A stretch of 64,000 nt of DNA from Numida meleagris (GCF_002078875.1 NC_034424.1:2742092-2806091); one strand, 5' to 3'; counted from the stretch's first letter, positions 45,951 to 58,525 are shown. The notes: generated by a model not told the origin, from the letters alone. Program-made: numbers and translations.

Positions 45951-48900
45951 CAGGGAGAGAGAGAGGTGTTCTGTCCTCCCAGCACCAAGTATACAAACCA
46001 TGTCCCAAATCAATGTAACAGGTGAAATGAAACTCTGAAATGAAATGAGCCACCACAATGCTTTGGGTCCTCCCAATGTTTTGCTACCCACAGCAGCTCT
46101 GGATTTTTATTCCTTTGAAAATTTCAGCTTTCCACTCAGCTCTGGAGTGTTTCCATCTGGCCATTGGTGGAGCTGCAGTCCTACTTGCCATTCCCTGACT
46201 TTAAGGCTCCACAGCTCAGGGCAACGTGTGATGGTTCAGTAGTGATTTGTGCGAGGATCTCTCTCCTGGTGCTGCAGGTGTGTAGCAGATGTGCCTCCTT
46301 GTCCCCAAGCGTTCAAGTCCAGTCTCACCTCACATCTTTGGTTAACAGCAAATTGAGACTGTAGTACTTTAGGGCCGCTTGTCCTACAGCTCCATTCAGT
46401 GGCACATCCATTTCTCAGATTATATTTCTTAGATTATTTTAAATGGATGCAGGCCCACGCTTCCCTGAGCAGAGGCCTTGCCATACATTTTCAAATTTAG
46501 GAGAATCCTTTAAATTTCCACCCTTGGGTTTCCAGTTTCTCCTGTGGTAGTTAGATCCTGCATAAGGAACTCCTTGCTTTCCTGTTTGTTGGGAAGGGTT
46601 AAAAAATAAATAGCAGCCTGTGTTCTGGGGTGCCAAACTTTTTTCTTCTGCTCCGTCTCCTTTTGATTTAAAAGCTTTGTTTATCTCTCTGTAAAGTCAC
46701 TGGCAGGCCATAAAGAGATATATTGCCTTGGTGCAGACAACACAGACTCTGCTCCTGGGAAAGCAATGGACTGTGAAGCTGAGCGTGTGCGTGTGTGGGC
46801 CCGCTCGTAACTCAGGATGGGTTCTCTTTTGGGAAGCTCCCAATGGACGCCGCCTGCAGCCGCTTTCGGCTCCTTGTAGGAGATGTTTGCATGAGTCCAG
46901 GAGGGCTGGTCAGGCTCTCGCTGCTTTTGATGTTCCCATAAAGCCATCACTCCAAGGCTTGGACTTGCAAGGCTATTGAACTTGGTCACAATGGAGTGGA
47001 TAAAGCACTCCCAACAGTTTTAGGATTTTTATAGAGAAATAATGTCATGTCAGAGCCCAGCCTGACTGGGCATTCCCTGTTAGAGCAGCATGGAGCAGTG
47101 AGAGTCAATGTCAGTATTGTGCTCTGCTTCACAGCCACCACCATCAGTTCAACCTGTGAGTGCCTATCCCTTCGCTCTGCTGTGCCTGCAGGCTGCCCAC
47201 CCCCCCAGCACATCCCTGCCTGCTCCCTGCCTGCTACTGCCTGGCCTAAAAGGTGGGGAGGTGGATGGGTGAATTATTTTTGTCTGGTACTTAGACTACA
47301 GAAGCTGCTTATTTAGCTGAGCAGAGGAAGCTCAGATTTAATCTTCAATGAAATTGACTCGTAATGTCCTTTGTGCTTATTGCCAGAGGAGGAATCTACT
47401 GAAAAAGAGGGCAGAGCACCAAGTGCAGCTGAAGCACTGCCAGCATAAAGGTTATTGATCCTGCAAGAGGAGATAAGGAGCTGCCTCCTTCCTCTTTTAA
47501 TAGCAAGTCATGCTTTGTGGGAATTCCCTACCTGGAATCACAGATTTCCAGAAACCCAAGTCTAGGCCTTGAGAAAGGGGTTGGAAAGGACCAAGGTTCC
47601 TCTCTTGAAGAAGTTCCTGCACATGGAGGTTTAGCGTGAAAACCACAGATCAGTTCCATCCCGCTGCCCTTCTCTATACATTAAGTGATGCATACCAAGA
47701 GGAGGCCCCAGAAGATTAATGCTTTCTACAGATCCAGTTTATCTTTGGAAACTACCAACATATTGAGAGTGTAGGCTCTCCGCTGGCCACTTCTCATCCC
47801 CAGAGCCTGCACCCACCCGGGATTTGTGCTGGGGACACAGGAGGGGCTCCAGCCTCGCTGCTCTTCTGCAGCTCTGGGTCATGGTGCTTGAAAGGCCGCT
47901 AATCACAGCCTCCATCTCAGCTTGTTTGCCTGGAGAGAAATCATTAATACCTTTTTTACAGCAAGGGAAAATCTGAGAATTGCCAGCAAATCTGCAGGAA
48001 ATTACTTTTCAAGTGACCGATGATATGACCTCTGATTTCCTAATGATCTAGGAAGAGTTCAAGCCCAAGTGCTTGTATATGCGGAACGCCAAATTTATAT
48101 ATACAAAGCATCATAATTACTGTCATGGAGATTTACAGTGCTTTACAAATCATTAATAATCATAATAATAATATTTACCATAACTCTTTCTGGCAGATTA
48201 ATTGCAATTTTCTTTGACCATCCTCGAACTACTTTTCTTACAACATCTTTCCCATTGGCATGAAGTACACAAAACATGATATATTGATAGAAGGGTGGCT
48301 TTATTTGCACGTGTTTATTTGAGACAAGCTCAGCTCTTTGCTATTGAAGTGAAAGAATGAGCATCAATGAATCAGCACATCTTTTAGCACAATAGAGAAT
48401 GCTGCTACATTTCAATATGTCACTGGTGGGTGACATGCTCCTAAATGGTTTGGGCAGGCAAGTGTGATTCTTGGTGCCCAGTTAAGGTAGTGTTCACAGT
48501 AACGAGTGTGTACATACGGCGCTTGTTTGTACATTCAAGTGTATGTAAGACAAATACTCACTTGAGTGAGAAGCTTTCATGTCTTTCGCACTTGCTTTGG
48601 GGTGGAATATCCACAAATGATAAATGTCAAGTTTAGGTTGGACTGACTGTTCTGTAACTGATGGACTGAGCTGATACAAATTCTTCATTCTTCTCTAAAT
48701 ACCATCAAGTTTATGAGATTTGGAGAAGAGAAAAAAGTAAGAAAATGTTTTCCCATTTCCCCTGCTCTCCTACTCCTCACTGAATGAGGGTTGGAAGCAA
48801 TTTTAGATGGGATGGAAAATAAATGTAGGCACACAACAGTATTTTTTTAGTTTGAGATTTTGTGCACTAGTATTTTCTTGTCTTTTTATTAGACAAAAGT

Positions 48901-49359
48901 CTTTACTATGAGCTATTTTATTGTAGAAGCTTTATGACCTTTCCTGCCATTTTTTTTGACAGCATACACTGTTCCTGCCAATGCCATGGGTGTTGGTTCT
49001 CCTTATGAATTATTCTATCTAGGTCTGGTTTTATCTATTACTAGAAATCTGGTATTAATAGACCCATATAATGTAGCTGATTCATTCATGTGAAAGAGCA
49101 GTTAAATTGTTCTTCACGCATTTTGACATTGTTCTGTTATCTATTAAAAAAAAAATAAGTCAGGGAAAATTAACATTTTGTATTTTAGTTTTACGCCTCC
49201 CTTTGTTTATTCATCCAAAGCACATTCTGGGTGTAAAATGATGATTCCACTTGCTGTGGTCGTACAGCCTTGGATGGGAAGAAGTCATCTGCCTAATTGC
49301 TTGCAGGAACGCTACCCACTGGTTGATGGTTACAGAAAATCTGGCTGAGAGATGCACCA
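45951..49359. other. Non-coding stretch, possible conserved AT-rich part
   Basis: No gene is seen. Frames of up to 102 codons (46681-46989, minus) are unsupported. The stretch 48080-48420 is AT-rich, with 'tttacagtgctttacaaat' and 'aataatcataataataatat'. It could be an old repeat remnant or a conserved regulatory element; I cannot decide by eye. TTTGCAT (octamer-like) occurs near 46885. Confidence 0.5.
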
Positions 49360-50900
49360 CTCGCATCTCCGGTTGTGCACACCGCGAGCTGCAAGTAGCA
49401 CAAGTGAGTCCAAGCTGCAAAAACGTGTAACCTTATATTGAAACAGCGCCTCAAATGTATTCTACAGTCATTTAGTCGTTTGTCAGACCAACGTGGGCTT
49501 TAACTGCGTTCAGGGTTGTGGCACTAGGCTCCCCACCGAGGTACAACCTGCGTGCTATGAAGACTTCCTCGGGATAGCAGACAGAAGTCTCAGACGCCCC
49601 TAACCTCAGCTCTATGTCTCATCAAATGTTCATCTCTGCGAGAGACAACTACAAAGGCTTGTGTGCCGTAATGCAAAACATGGAGCTGTTAGTGCCTGCT
49701 GACATGGAGAAAAATTGTCATAGTATTTCTCTCCCACGTGCCTGTCCTTCAATTTAATTTTATAGTGGGTGTATCGTAGAATTTTTTTTAGGTTTCTAAA
49801 AAAAGACTTAAAGAATCTTTATAAAAGAAAGTGCCAAGTTAACTAAACGTAGAAATCGCAGCCAATTCCCCCTTTCGTACTGTTAAAACAAATGCAAATC
49901 TACAGGCACATTCAGACGAAAGCTGTATGCCAAAGGCCATCAGAACTGAAAACACATCTCGGAACATAACACGCATAGAGTGGCTCTGGTTTGATGCCTG
50001 GAGACTGAACACAGCTACGCGACGCTCTTTAATCTATTTCTAATTTATGTTGTGCTCCGTGGTCTGGTCTGGGGGCTCCCGTTGCGTGCCCAGCACCAGG
50101 CGCTGCGTTCCGTGTTATTCGTACGTTCTGCATTCAGTGTAATTCCAGAGGGGTCATTGCAGATGAACACGTCCTCCTTTCTCTGGTAAATTAGAGGGTT
50201 TCCCATCCTCCAGGGACCACGAGGAGCTTTGTGCAGCGGTTCAGGTACGGGAGCCTCCCAGCTTAGCCTAATCTTCGGGCTCCTTCCTATTTTCGTACTG
50301 ACACCTATGTCATCAATCCTATTACAGCGGAATTCCTCTAATCGGAAAACCCCGCTGGTGGAAAACCTGTCCTCATGCCCTGAAAGTAAAAGGGACCGTG
50401 GGGCTGTTTTTGTTGCTAGTGAATCATATCTGGTAGGAGTCGTTCCGCCACACCTCCGTGCCGCCCAGCCGCTGGCTTTGGCTGACGCAGGCTGGGAAGC
50501 TCAACGCGCCGTAATTGCTTCATTGTGGTGCTTCGAGGGGAAAGGAAAATAGCTATTACTGTGTGCGCGCTCCTGGGTTTTTTCCCCTGCTGCTGTTGGA
50601 TGTTTTGGTTACAAAACGTGTCCAGCGCTCTGTTTGTTTTTTTAACTTTCCCTTGTGCAGGTGGAAGGCTGAGAATGGGCGCGTGCAGGTGGTGGGGCTG
50701 GCTCGAGAGAGAAAACACTGGTTTACAACAAGATCTTCATTTATAGAAGGAGAGCGAAACTATTGCAGGTTTTCCTCCCGATCCTTCTTCTGGAAGATAA
50801 GAAGGCAGCACAGCTCCGTTCCTGGAAAGCACACGGCGCTAGGCTCGATGCCTGCGTGCTTCCATCTCATCTTCAGTCGCATGACAGTTAATGGAGGTTT
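49360..50900. promoter_or_regulatory. CpG-elevated plateau, candidate regulatory region
   Basis: CpG frequency is raised over about 1.5 kb without a matching rise in G+C. Hand counts give about 25 CpGs in 49360-50080 and about 29 in 50080-50530, where observed/expected approaches 1 at about 50% G+C. About 15 more follow to 50900. Surrounding DNA is CpG-poor, so this part has probably been shielded from germline methylation, as promoters and some enhancers are. A 166-codon frame (50515-51015, plus) and a 107-codon frame (50229-50552) overlap it. Neither shows a recognisable domain. No TATA box or defined start is seen, so a promoter or enhancer role is inferred only. Confidence 0.4.
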
Positions 50901-53162
50901 GACTTTCAGCACTGCTGCCTATTTGTTTACCCATTTGGCTGTAGATGTAAATATGGACTTTAATGGTCAGTCTCTGGATGAGACAAAGCTCCATAAATTC
51001 GGGCGCTACCTGTAAAGAAGCTGCTCTTCCATAAGGCTATTCTGAGAAAAACGAACAAAAAAAAAAAGCCCAGCTCCAGTAAACTGAGCTCAGACCTATT
51101 ACTGGAGATATCTAGAAATTTATGACTGGAAAAGGTATTAGGTTGTGACCTGCTGCTCTCCTGCTGCCGAGGCTCCAACGGTGATTAGGAAGAAGTGATT
51201 TCATTGCCATATGAAGGCTGCTGCCCTCATTCCTGGTGTTGTTTTTTTTCTCATCGAGGAGTAGAACGTGGTAGTCAGGGCTGAGGGGAAAAAATGCCTC
51301 GTGCACATGCACACCGAGCATTATCATTGCCAGCTCCTCATCTTCAAAGCCCCTGCCTGCAGCTCCCTCTGACTAAGTCCACTTAATTCCCCACCTAAGA
51401 GAAAAAAGGAGAGTTCAGAAGTTCAGGGAACTTTCTGCAAACCACACGCCTGTGGTTGTCTGGGCTGCAGGGTGAAGGGTTAGGCTGAATGGCTCGGTGT
51501 GCCGGCACCGGTCACAGCCCCGCAACATTTCCTTTTGAGGCAGCGAATGACCCAAGCGATGGAAAGCGTGATCACTCATGGCTGGGGGGCTTGGAAATGT
51601 CCTCTCAGATGTCACCCTGGGAGCTGTGCCATGTTTGGAAGCCTCGTCCCAAGTGCTGGGAATGTTCAGTGTAAGATTGTGTATGCATGGGCTCCACAGT
51701 CTCGTATATAACGCTGTATAGCATCCCCCTTTCCTCCCCACTTGTTAGTAGCAGCAGTTTCCTATGAAGCTTGAAGTACATAGAACATTTAAAGTTTATA
51801 ACGTTTATAGATCGCTACAGTAGCAAGAGAATCAAGATGATGAAAGGATTGGGTGGCTGCCCTGAATTAATACGACCATAATTTAATTCATTTCAACGTC
51901 TTCTTGCCTTCCCCTCCTCCAGCAGCACCCTTGGGACAGGCAGCGGAGAGGGCTCAGCGCTGGGTGCTGAGCAGGAGGACGGCCAGTGTCCTCGTGGGGG
52001 GCAATGGGAGGTCTAGGGAAGGGTGTTTGGAGCTTGGGAAGTAAACAGGACAGCCAGAGGTGCAGGTGAAGCAGGGAGTTTTAAAGCAAGCTCTCTGCTG
52101 CAATCTGAAATTGAGAGACTTTTTTTTTTTTTTCCCCCTCAAAAATTTCCATAGCGCAGAGCCTACTTGCTTCCAGAGATCATCTTATAGGCTGGTCTTT
52201 TCCATTTATCACCATATAGCATTTCATCCTTCCTTCTTTGCCCTTGTCATTCCCCGGAGAAACTGCGTTAGGAGAATACTTCTTGTAGTTATAACTCTAC
52301 GTAAGTGCAGTGAAATGCATTTGATTGTGATGCTTACTCTTTTTTTGTTGTTTGTTTCATCTCCTTCTCCCATCTGTTCTGCTTGTTTCAGCCAAGAAGG
52401 GAGGCTCGCTGAGTGCTCTGTAGCTTATCTCTTGGAAGCCCGTGGGGTGAGGAGGCAGCTCTGGACCTGTCAGTGCTCGGGGTGAGGAGCTGGAGGGGGG
52501 AGCAGCCAGTGGAGAGGGAGCAAGGCACTCCGAGTTTTCTGATGGGTTTTGTCACCGAGTCCAAGAAAATATTACAGCACAAATCCATGTAGCAGCCAGC
52601 TTATACTTCTGACCTTTTCATATTCTTCTCACAAGCTATGTATGACACTGTTTTCTGTGTACAAACTTTGACAGCTCTCCTTATTGACTAGAGAGCTATA
52701 GAAAGTAATAAAACAACAACAAAGTAAGTGACTGTCATACTATTTTTCTTAAACCTGAATCCATGCATACCATGCTAGGGTTTCTGTAGCATCTGAGTGC
52801 TCATAAGCTAAGGGATGGGCTTGTTCTAGGATGTGGAAAATTCAGTGAAAAACAAGGCATTAAGGAAAGTAATAGCTGGAGATGATTGAATGGTGAGCAC
52901 TGTTCTTCATGGACCTGTCCTGAACTCGTGCCCCAGCACAGCTGGAAGACTGGTGTTGTGCTTGGAGTAAGCCTAAAACCAAAGCTGGAGCCACTTGTGC
53001 TCGTTAACGAGCCCAGGGCAGCCCTTGCCCCGCTGTGCGAGCCCCATGGCAGCGAGTCTCCTCTGGGCTCATTGCAGCCATTTATATGGATTGCAGCTTA
53101 GTTAGGAGGCTCCCTGCATCGCTTTCTTTCTCCATTTAGTCCGTGGAGGGAGAGTATATCTG

Positions 53163-53190
53163 AGTTAGAGGAGTTAATTCTCCTCTAACT
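53163..53190. other. Perfect inverted repeat, 11-bp stem, 6-nt loop
   Basis: AGTTAGAGGAG (53163-53173) and CTCCTCTAACT (53180-53190) are exact reverse complements separated by TTAATT. It is the strongest short hairpin I noticed in the window. In RNA it would form a stem of 11 pairs, extendable by a G-U pair at the base. It is too short for a microRNA precursor. It could be a miniature element remnant, a dimeric protein site or chance. Confidence 0.75.
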
Positions 53191-53977
53191 TGCTTTCTGA
53201 AATGTTTTTATTCCCCTACTAAGTATACAAGAAGTCTGGAGAGATTAGTCTTGTGATTCGGGCTGAGTATCTAAAATTAAGTGATGTTTACAACCCCTTT
53301 CTCTAAGCGTGTCCTGCATCCTCATTCAGATGAGACCTGCCTTGTCCCTTCCTCCTAGATTGCTATGTCATGTTAAAGCATTTCCAAGGTGGCTGCTGCT
53401 TCTGTGAATACCTAGATGTGCATGGGGGTGATAAAACTCATTTGAGGGCACTAGCACCCACAAAATGCTGCCTTAAGTAAGGGAAACGTTTGCAAAGTCT
53501 TATGCATGCCAAAGGACGAAGAAATACACACAGCTGAGAAAAATCACGCTCCTCTTCCCTCAGGTGATGCATTCTGCAGCCACTACCCTTTGATTTAGGG
53601 CTGGATGAAAGGTTAAGTGGATGAGGGCAGAACTGCAATGCCTAGAACTGCTCCCTACAAGGTGAGGTCTGGGTGATGGGCTCTGCAGGGACAGAGCGAG
53701 CCGGAGCTGCACCAGGGAACACGCGCACTGGGTTGGGCAGGGAGCATGGCATGGGGGGCACCAGCCTGCTTGAAAGACAGCTCCTCTGACTCATCAGTAG
53801 AAAGCAAAACGAGCTGGGTGTATTTAAAGCAAAGCTCTATTTTAAAAATTAATGATCTGCAAGAGAGAGAGGAGAAACGGCTTCTCTGTAATGCAGAAAA
53901 AGGCCCTGATGACCACAGCCTGGGTCCCTTTCCAGATGATGTCATCATCCGTCTAAATAATAAATTTTTAACGACGT

Positions 53978-54024
53978 GGAAAAAAAAAAAAAAGAAGGAA
54001 ATAAAAAAAAAAAAAAGAGGGGGA
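53978..54024. repeat. Purine-only tract (47 nt with one T)
   Basis: GGA, A-runs, GAAGGAAA, T, A-run, then GAGGGGGA make a nearly pure purine strand. Two A-runs of about 13 and 14 nt lie within it. It is a low-complexity, slippage-prone segment with triplex-forming potential. No retroposon body is attached on either side. Confidence 0.85.
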
Positions 54025-55340
54025 CTCTGTTTCAATGAGTAAAAGTAGCTGGTGGCAACAGGGTCTAAGGAAAATATATGGTTGGGTGAGGTTTCTGCCC
54101 TGTGTAATTAGATTATCCCAAGTGTAGGAGTGTGCTGCAAAAGGCACATTGAAATGCCAGTAATTGAGTGCTCTGTGTCTTCCCCTGCCGCATACCCATG
54201 CAGAGTGGAAAACTGAGGAACTTGGAACATATATAAGGCAGAGGGGCATTCTATAAACGGGGTTGCTAATAATAGGCAGTTAAGATTAGAAGGGAAAGTG
54301 TGGGCTCTCATCAGCCCCGAGACTTGGGGATATTTCCCCTCAAAAACAACAGGCCACGAGAAATCTGTTCAAATGGATTTGTGTTTGGTTGACGAATGTA
54401 TGCGGTGCGTTACCAATGGAGTACTCACAGTGACTCCTTAATGCAGCCTGAATTATTATGAACACGTTCATTTTTATATGTGCTCCGTTTTGTTTTGTAG
54501 CTGCCCTCTGGCAGTGCAGTGTGAGGTGGGCTGGGGGGAGCGTGGTTTGGTGGGGGAGGTTGTGGCACCGGTGTGGACTGAAGGATTTGGGTTTTTTCAC
54601 TTTGTGCTGACTCCCATGGGCAGCCCTTGGGTGTTTTCCATGGGATTCCAGCTGGAATTTTCATGGGGGGAAAAAAAAAAACCAACAACCCACAACAAAT
54701 CAAACCATAGCTAATATGTGGGGGATATCAGAATGTGTCTGATAGCATTTTATGCTGTATTTTAAGTGATCTGACGTCCGGATCTGCTTTTGGGCTTCAG
54801 ATCCTGAGCACTGTGTGTTCTTGTACAGGTAGATGGTCCCCTCCATGAAGAACCTCCAAGTAAGGTGACCAGGTAGAACCAACTCCCATGTGATGGCCAA
54901 AGGATCAGTTGTCCAGAAGTACCAAAAAATCACGTCAAAGCTACGGACCAAGACTGTTTCTTGAATCACAGCCTTGTTTTTAATCCCAACTAAAAGTATT
55001 TACCCCAACCAAAGGTTTCACGAACCTCAGCGATTTGGACCTCAGACCCTAAAAGAAACAGATGTTTTTCATGAGGTTTGGGGTTTTGTAACAGGAGATT
55101 TCCATGGTTTTAATACCCAAATCTACACCTGTTCCTCAAACTATAAGGGATAGATTTATGTCATGCAGTGTAGTGGGCTGATCCTAACACCCTTGTCGTG
55201 AGACAGATTTACTGTAGCTGTCAAGACAAATTTGCTGTAAGAAGTCAATACCTCTCAGCCTGCCGGTGCCTTAAGGAGAAAAGGACTGGATGTTTAATGC
55301 TGTAAATATTTTATTCTTGCTCTGCTATACAAACCTCGCT

Positions 55341-55420
55341 CGGCCTCTCCCAACCAACTTCTATTATGCTCCAGTTTCTCATGAGTAAAATGGGGACAAC
55401 ACTTGTGAGAGTGGAGGGGA
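55341..55420 (+). mobile_element. MIR-like SINE relic
   Basis: The text 'cggcctctcccaaccaac', then 'ctccagtttctcatgagt', 'aaaatggggacaaca' and 'cttgtgagagtgga' follows the MIR core: 'taacctctctgtgcctcag', then 'tttcctcatctgt', 'aaaatggggataata' and 'ttgtgaggat'. The central TTTCTCAT-AAAATGGGGA-AA match is clear, and the flanks are diverged. An old, inert copy. Confidence 0.6.
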
Positions 55421-58390
55421 TAAGACCAGTGAAGAAAGGAAACTTCTGCCCAGGAAGGTGAAAAAAGAATGTCTTTTCTCTGCTAGACCCTATTCTTTTG
55501 TTAAAATTGTTTCTTTTTTTTTTTTTCTTTTCACTGTTTTCATTGCTCCTTAAATAATTGCTTTAATTTCCTTTTTCCTGGTGCAAAGAGATGCACCTTT
55601 TTGATGCCCTTCAGCCTCTGGGTCTCTTGGTCTCTTGTGCCACTACTATTCCCTTAGCAAGGGAAAATTCATCTTGGAAGAATTTGTTGGGTTGGGGAGT
55701 GACTTCCACAGGGCCCAGAAGAGTTGCTGGAGTCAGCAAGTTTGACAGAGGTCTTTCTGGAGTGGAAATGCAGAGGAAAGTGTACATTCAGTCTTGACTG
55801 TCAAGTGCTCCATGCCCCTGTGAGAAAAGGGGACGTTGCTGCAGTCACAGCTGGGTTTTTCTTTTCCAGACTCAAATCCGCAGTCACTAATGTGTCCCTT
55901 GCATTCCCCTATTCCTCCAAACAGTGTGAAGCATACACTGGTCTGTGGATTTTCTGGTGCTTTAGACTCTCTCATCCATCTGCAGTCTTAACCATAACAC
56001 AGATTTCACCGGTCCAACAGATACTTAACAGGCTTGCTCTTGTTATTAGCTCACCTGGATTTTGCCATGATGGCCAACTGATTGAATGTCAGCTCTGCTT
56101 GTGTGCCGTGTCTTTGATTTTGGTATGGGGCTTATTTCTGCAAGGCACTCAGAGTAAGCACGCACGTTTTGTCTTTTTGTACAGAGTCAGTTCAGCAAAA
56201 AGATGAGCCATGTGGATAGAGGAAGGACACCGAGCTGGCAGCAAAACCTGATTGTACAAGCTAACCCTGTTGGGTGGAAACAGCTCCTGCTGGTGGGACG
56301 ACTGGAGGCTCCCTGCTCCCCTGGGCGTGCTGCACCGGCTGCAGTGGGGTTGCATTGCCAGAATGCTGGATTCAGAAGTGGGAGAAAAAGCAGAAGAGCT
56401 GCCAGGGGCTGCCCGGATGTACGGTGCGGTGCGTGCACGGAGGAAACACGAGCCATTGCACCGGCTGTTTGGCAGTTGAGGAGGACATCAGGCCTCTGAA
56501 ATGTGAGTTATACCCTTTCTCAAAACTGCATGTAGCAAGAAATGACTGGGAGGCCGGCGATTCATTCTGGGTTAATATAAAGGTACCAGAGGGGCTAATA
56601 TAAGGGAAGAAAATTGATACTGGCTTCGCAGTGCTTGTGGTGCAAAAATGCGTACGGATGTTTCCCAGGGAAAGAGTGGAACAATCCAATGCGATATTAA
56701 AAACAAAATATACCCACCCAACAACAAGCAAACATCCATGGGGACAGAGGGGATGGTAACAGCGTCCGGATATCTGTAAATCAGTGCAGACTGCAGGTAT
56801 TTGCTTACCGCCGTACACGGCGTTGGAGCTGAAAGGAGAGAGCCCTTGTGAGATGGCAGAAATCGCATGAGAAAGCGTTGTGTGAGTTGTAGCACTGCAG
56901 TTGTTGTGTCAAACATACTCTGGTGTGCAGCCATTGGAGTTGCACAGGGGATGGATATGACCCTTTGGGATGAACACTGTGGGGAAATTAAAACTAGCTG
57001 TAAAAGCTATATATAGTTGAAAAGGCTATGGTAACGTTTTATACAATATGAGCCATGTTCTATTCTTTACAGAGACCCATATCTGTAAAAAAGCAATTAG
57101 AAGTGCTTCCCTGAAAAAAAAAAAAAAGCAATTGAATGCAGTGAATGAACTGCAGGAATTGTACAGTTTCCAGAAAATGGTGGTAGTGAAGCATTTGTGG
57201 GATCCATAAAGTCACCATAAATTCCTAACTGAATATGGATTCACTCTCCAACTCTAAAACCACAAGATTTATTTCCTGCTGGCAGGGGAGGTGCAGCTCG
57301 CAGAGCTAGATCTGTCTCAAGGATGCCAGCAGGTGGTGGAAGCTCCAGCGTGTTCCCAGTGTGCTGTGTTCCCAACACCACCTTGACTGGGCCTGTCCTT
57401 CCAGGAGGAGAGGATAGGCCTGGGCTTGTCTTGAACAGTTTTGTGTGCCCTCAATGCCTGTGGTTATGTACAGGTAGTAAGGTTTACCTGCATGCAACAT
57501 GTCTTGTTGGAAAAGAAGGGAAGAGTGGTGGGTGCACTGCAGAAAATCTGGTTCTGGCTCAGGTGCTGACTTCGAACTCCATGAGCTCTTTCCTGTCTCT
57601 ATGTGCAGTGGGGATGCTTTTTGAAATCCCATGAACTCTTTTCTCACAGTGAGGATGCCTGTGGGTGATTCACGTGTTTCATGGTACTCACCCAAGCAGT
57701 GCAACAAAGACTGCTTTGCTTCCTTTCCATGAAATTCCCCTTGTCCCCCAGACTGTGGCTGTTCCATGCTTTAGGCAGGAGGTTTTGCTGTGGCCAGTGG
57801 CTGTTTGTTTTGGTGTGTTTTTTCTCTCTTTGCTCACCTTGATCTGTTCCTCTGGTCTGCTCCAGCACAGTACACTTCAGACCCACATCTTTTATTACCA
57901 TGTGATGCTGCTCTTACTGCTGAGTGCAAGATGCACACCAGCTCGGGCACCAAAACTCAGAGCTGCTGCCTGCAGTATTGCTGGGAACATGCACCGAGCC
58001 ATTGATTTGGGCATAGAAAATAGGAAGCTAAGTCACGATGTCAGATAGGACAAAGTAAGGCAGGGCAATAAGAACCGAGAGGAGCTGCACTGAAATGGAG
58101 AACTCCTTGGCTGCAGAAACTTGTAATTATTTGGGCTCTGTCAGAGATGAATGGCTGTGTCTCCTTCCAGAGTCATCTGCATAGCTGGGTAAATGTGATT
58201 GCATTGATTTAGCGTGTCTTCAAGAGTCTTTTTACAACCACAGGAGCTAGAAATGTCTTTTGTTGTTGTTGCTTTTTTTAATGAAAGCTGACGTTCTGGA
58301 GCACAAGTCAGCAGGAAGTGGGGTGAGTTTATTGGCTGTTTTGGTGGGGCCTGGAGGATAATTCTTCCTTTCTCCTGTCTTTTGTCTGCT
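55421..58390. other. Non-coding stretch, no gene seen
   Basis: The stretch contains a T13 run at 55514-55526 and an A14 run at 57114-57127. Frames of 160 codons (55724-56206, plus), 153 (57306-57767, minus) and 148 (56372-56818, minus) lack domains, splice context and family resemblance, and I treat them as chance. The 56200-56480 part is mildly GC-rich. Confidence 0.55.
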
Positions 58391-58525
58391 CAGACTGTAA
58401 ATCCATTGAAGCGCGGACTGCTTTCTACTGTGTGTCTTTGTAGCACTTGCTTCAATGGATCTGCTCTCTCAGCTAAATCCCCTAAGGCTTAACAAAATAT
58501 AAATTAGGATAATGGTATAATATGT
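58391..58525 (+). mobile_element. MIR-type (amniote CORE-SINE-like) relic
   Basis: The order 'cagactgtaaatccattgaa', 'gcgcggactgctttct', 'tgtgtctttgtagcactt', 'gcttcaatgga', 'ctaaggctt' and an AT-rich end matches the old amniote SINE tail. That tail reads 'tagattgtaagctctttggg', then 'gcagggactgtctttt', 'tgtgtttgtacagcacc', 'tagcacaatgggg', 'taggtgcta' and 'ataataata'. This is the longest and clearest of the MIR-type relics in the window. It has the same orientation as 6941-7049 and is old and inert. Confidence 0.68.

Larger units (their letters stand above)
50901..55340. other. Non-coding stretch with simple repeats and one strong hairpin
   Basis: No gene is seen; the longest unsupported frames are 141 codons at 52060-52485 (plus) and 126 at 53655-54035 (minus). 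Features within it are a T14 run at 52120-52133, an 11-bp perfect hairpin at 53163-53190 and a purine tract at 53978-54024. A TATATAAG string at 54230-54237 has no other promoter context. Confidence 0.6.

Noticed and set aside
50515..51015. 166-codon open frame in the CpG-elevated plateau
   Set aside because: No family resemblance, no clear initiation or splice context; probably a chance frame.
53163..53190. MicroRNA precursor
   Set aside because: Stem of 11 bp is far shorter than a pre-miRNA hairpin and the flanks do not extend it.
53978..54024. Poly-A tail of a processed pseudogene
   Set aside because: No spliced-gene-like sequence lies upstream on either strand and no target-site duplication is visible.
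54230..54237. TATATAAG TATA-like string
   Set aside because: Same reason: no downstream exon or supporting promoter elements.
55724..56206. 160-codon open frame
   Set aside because: Hydrophobic stretches but no consistent signal peptide, domain or splice context; several competing frames of similar length nearby.
57306..57767. 153-codon open frame on the minus strand
   Set aside because: Low-information composition and no recognisable domain.
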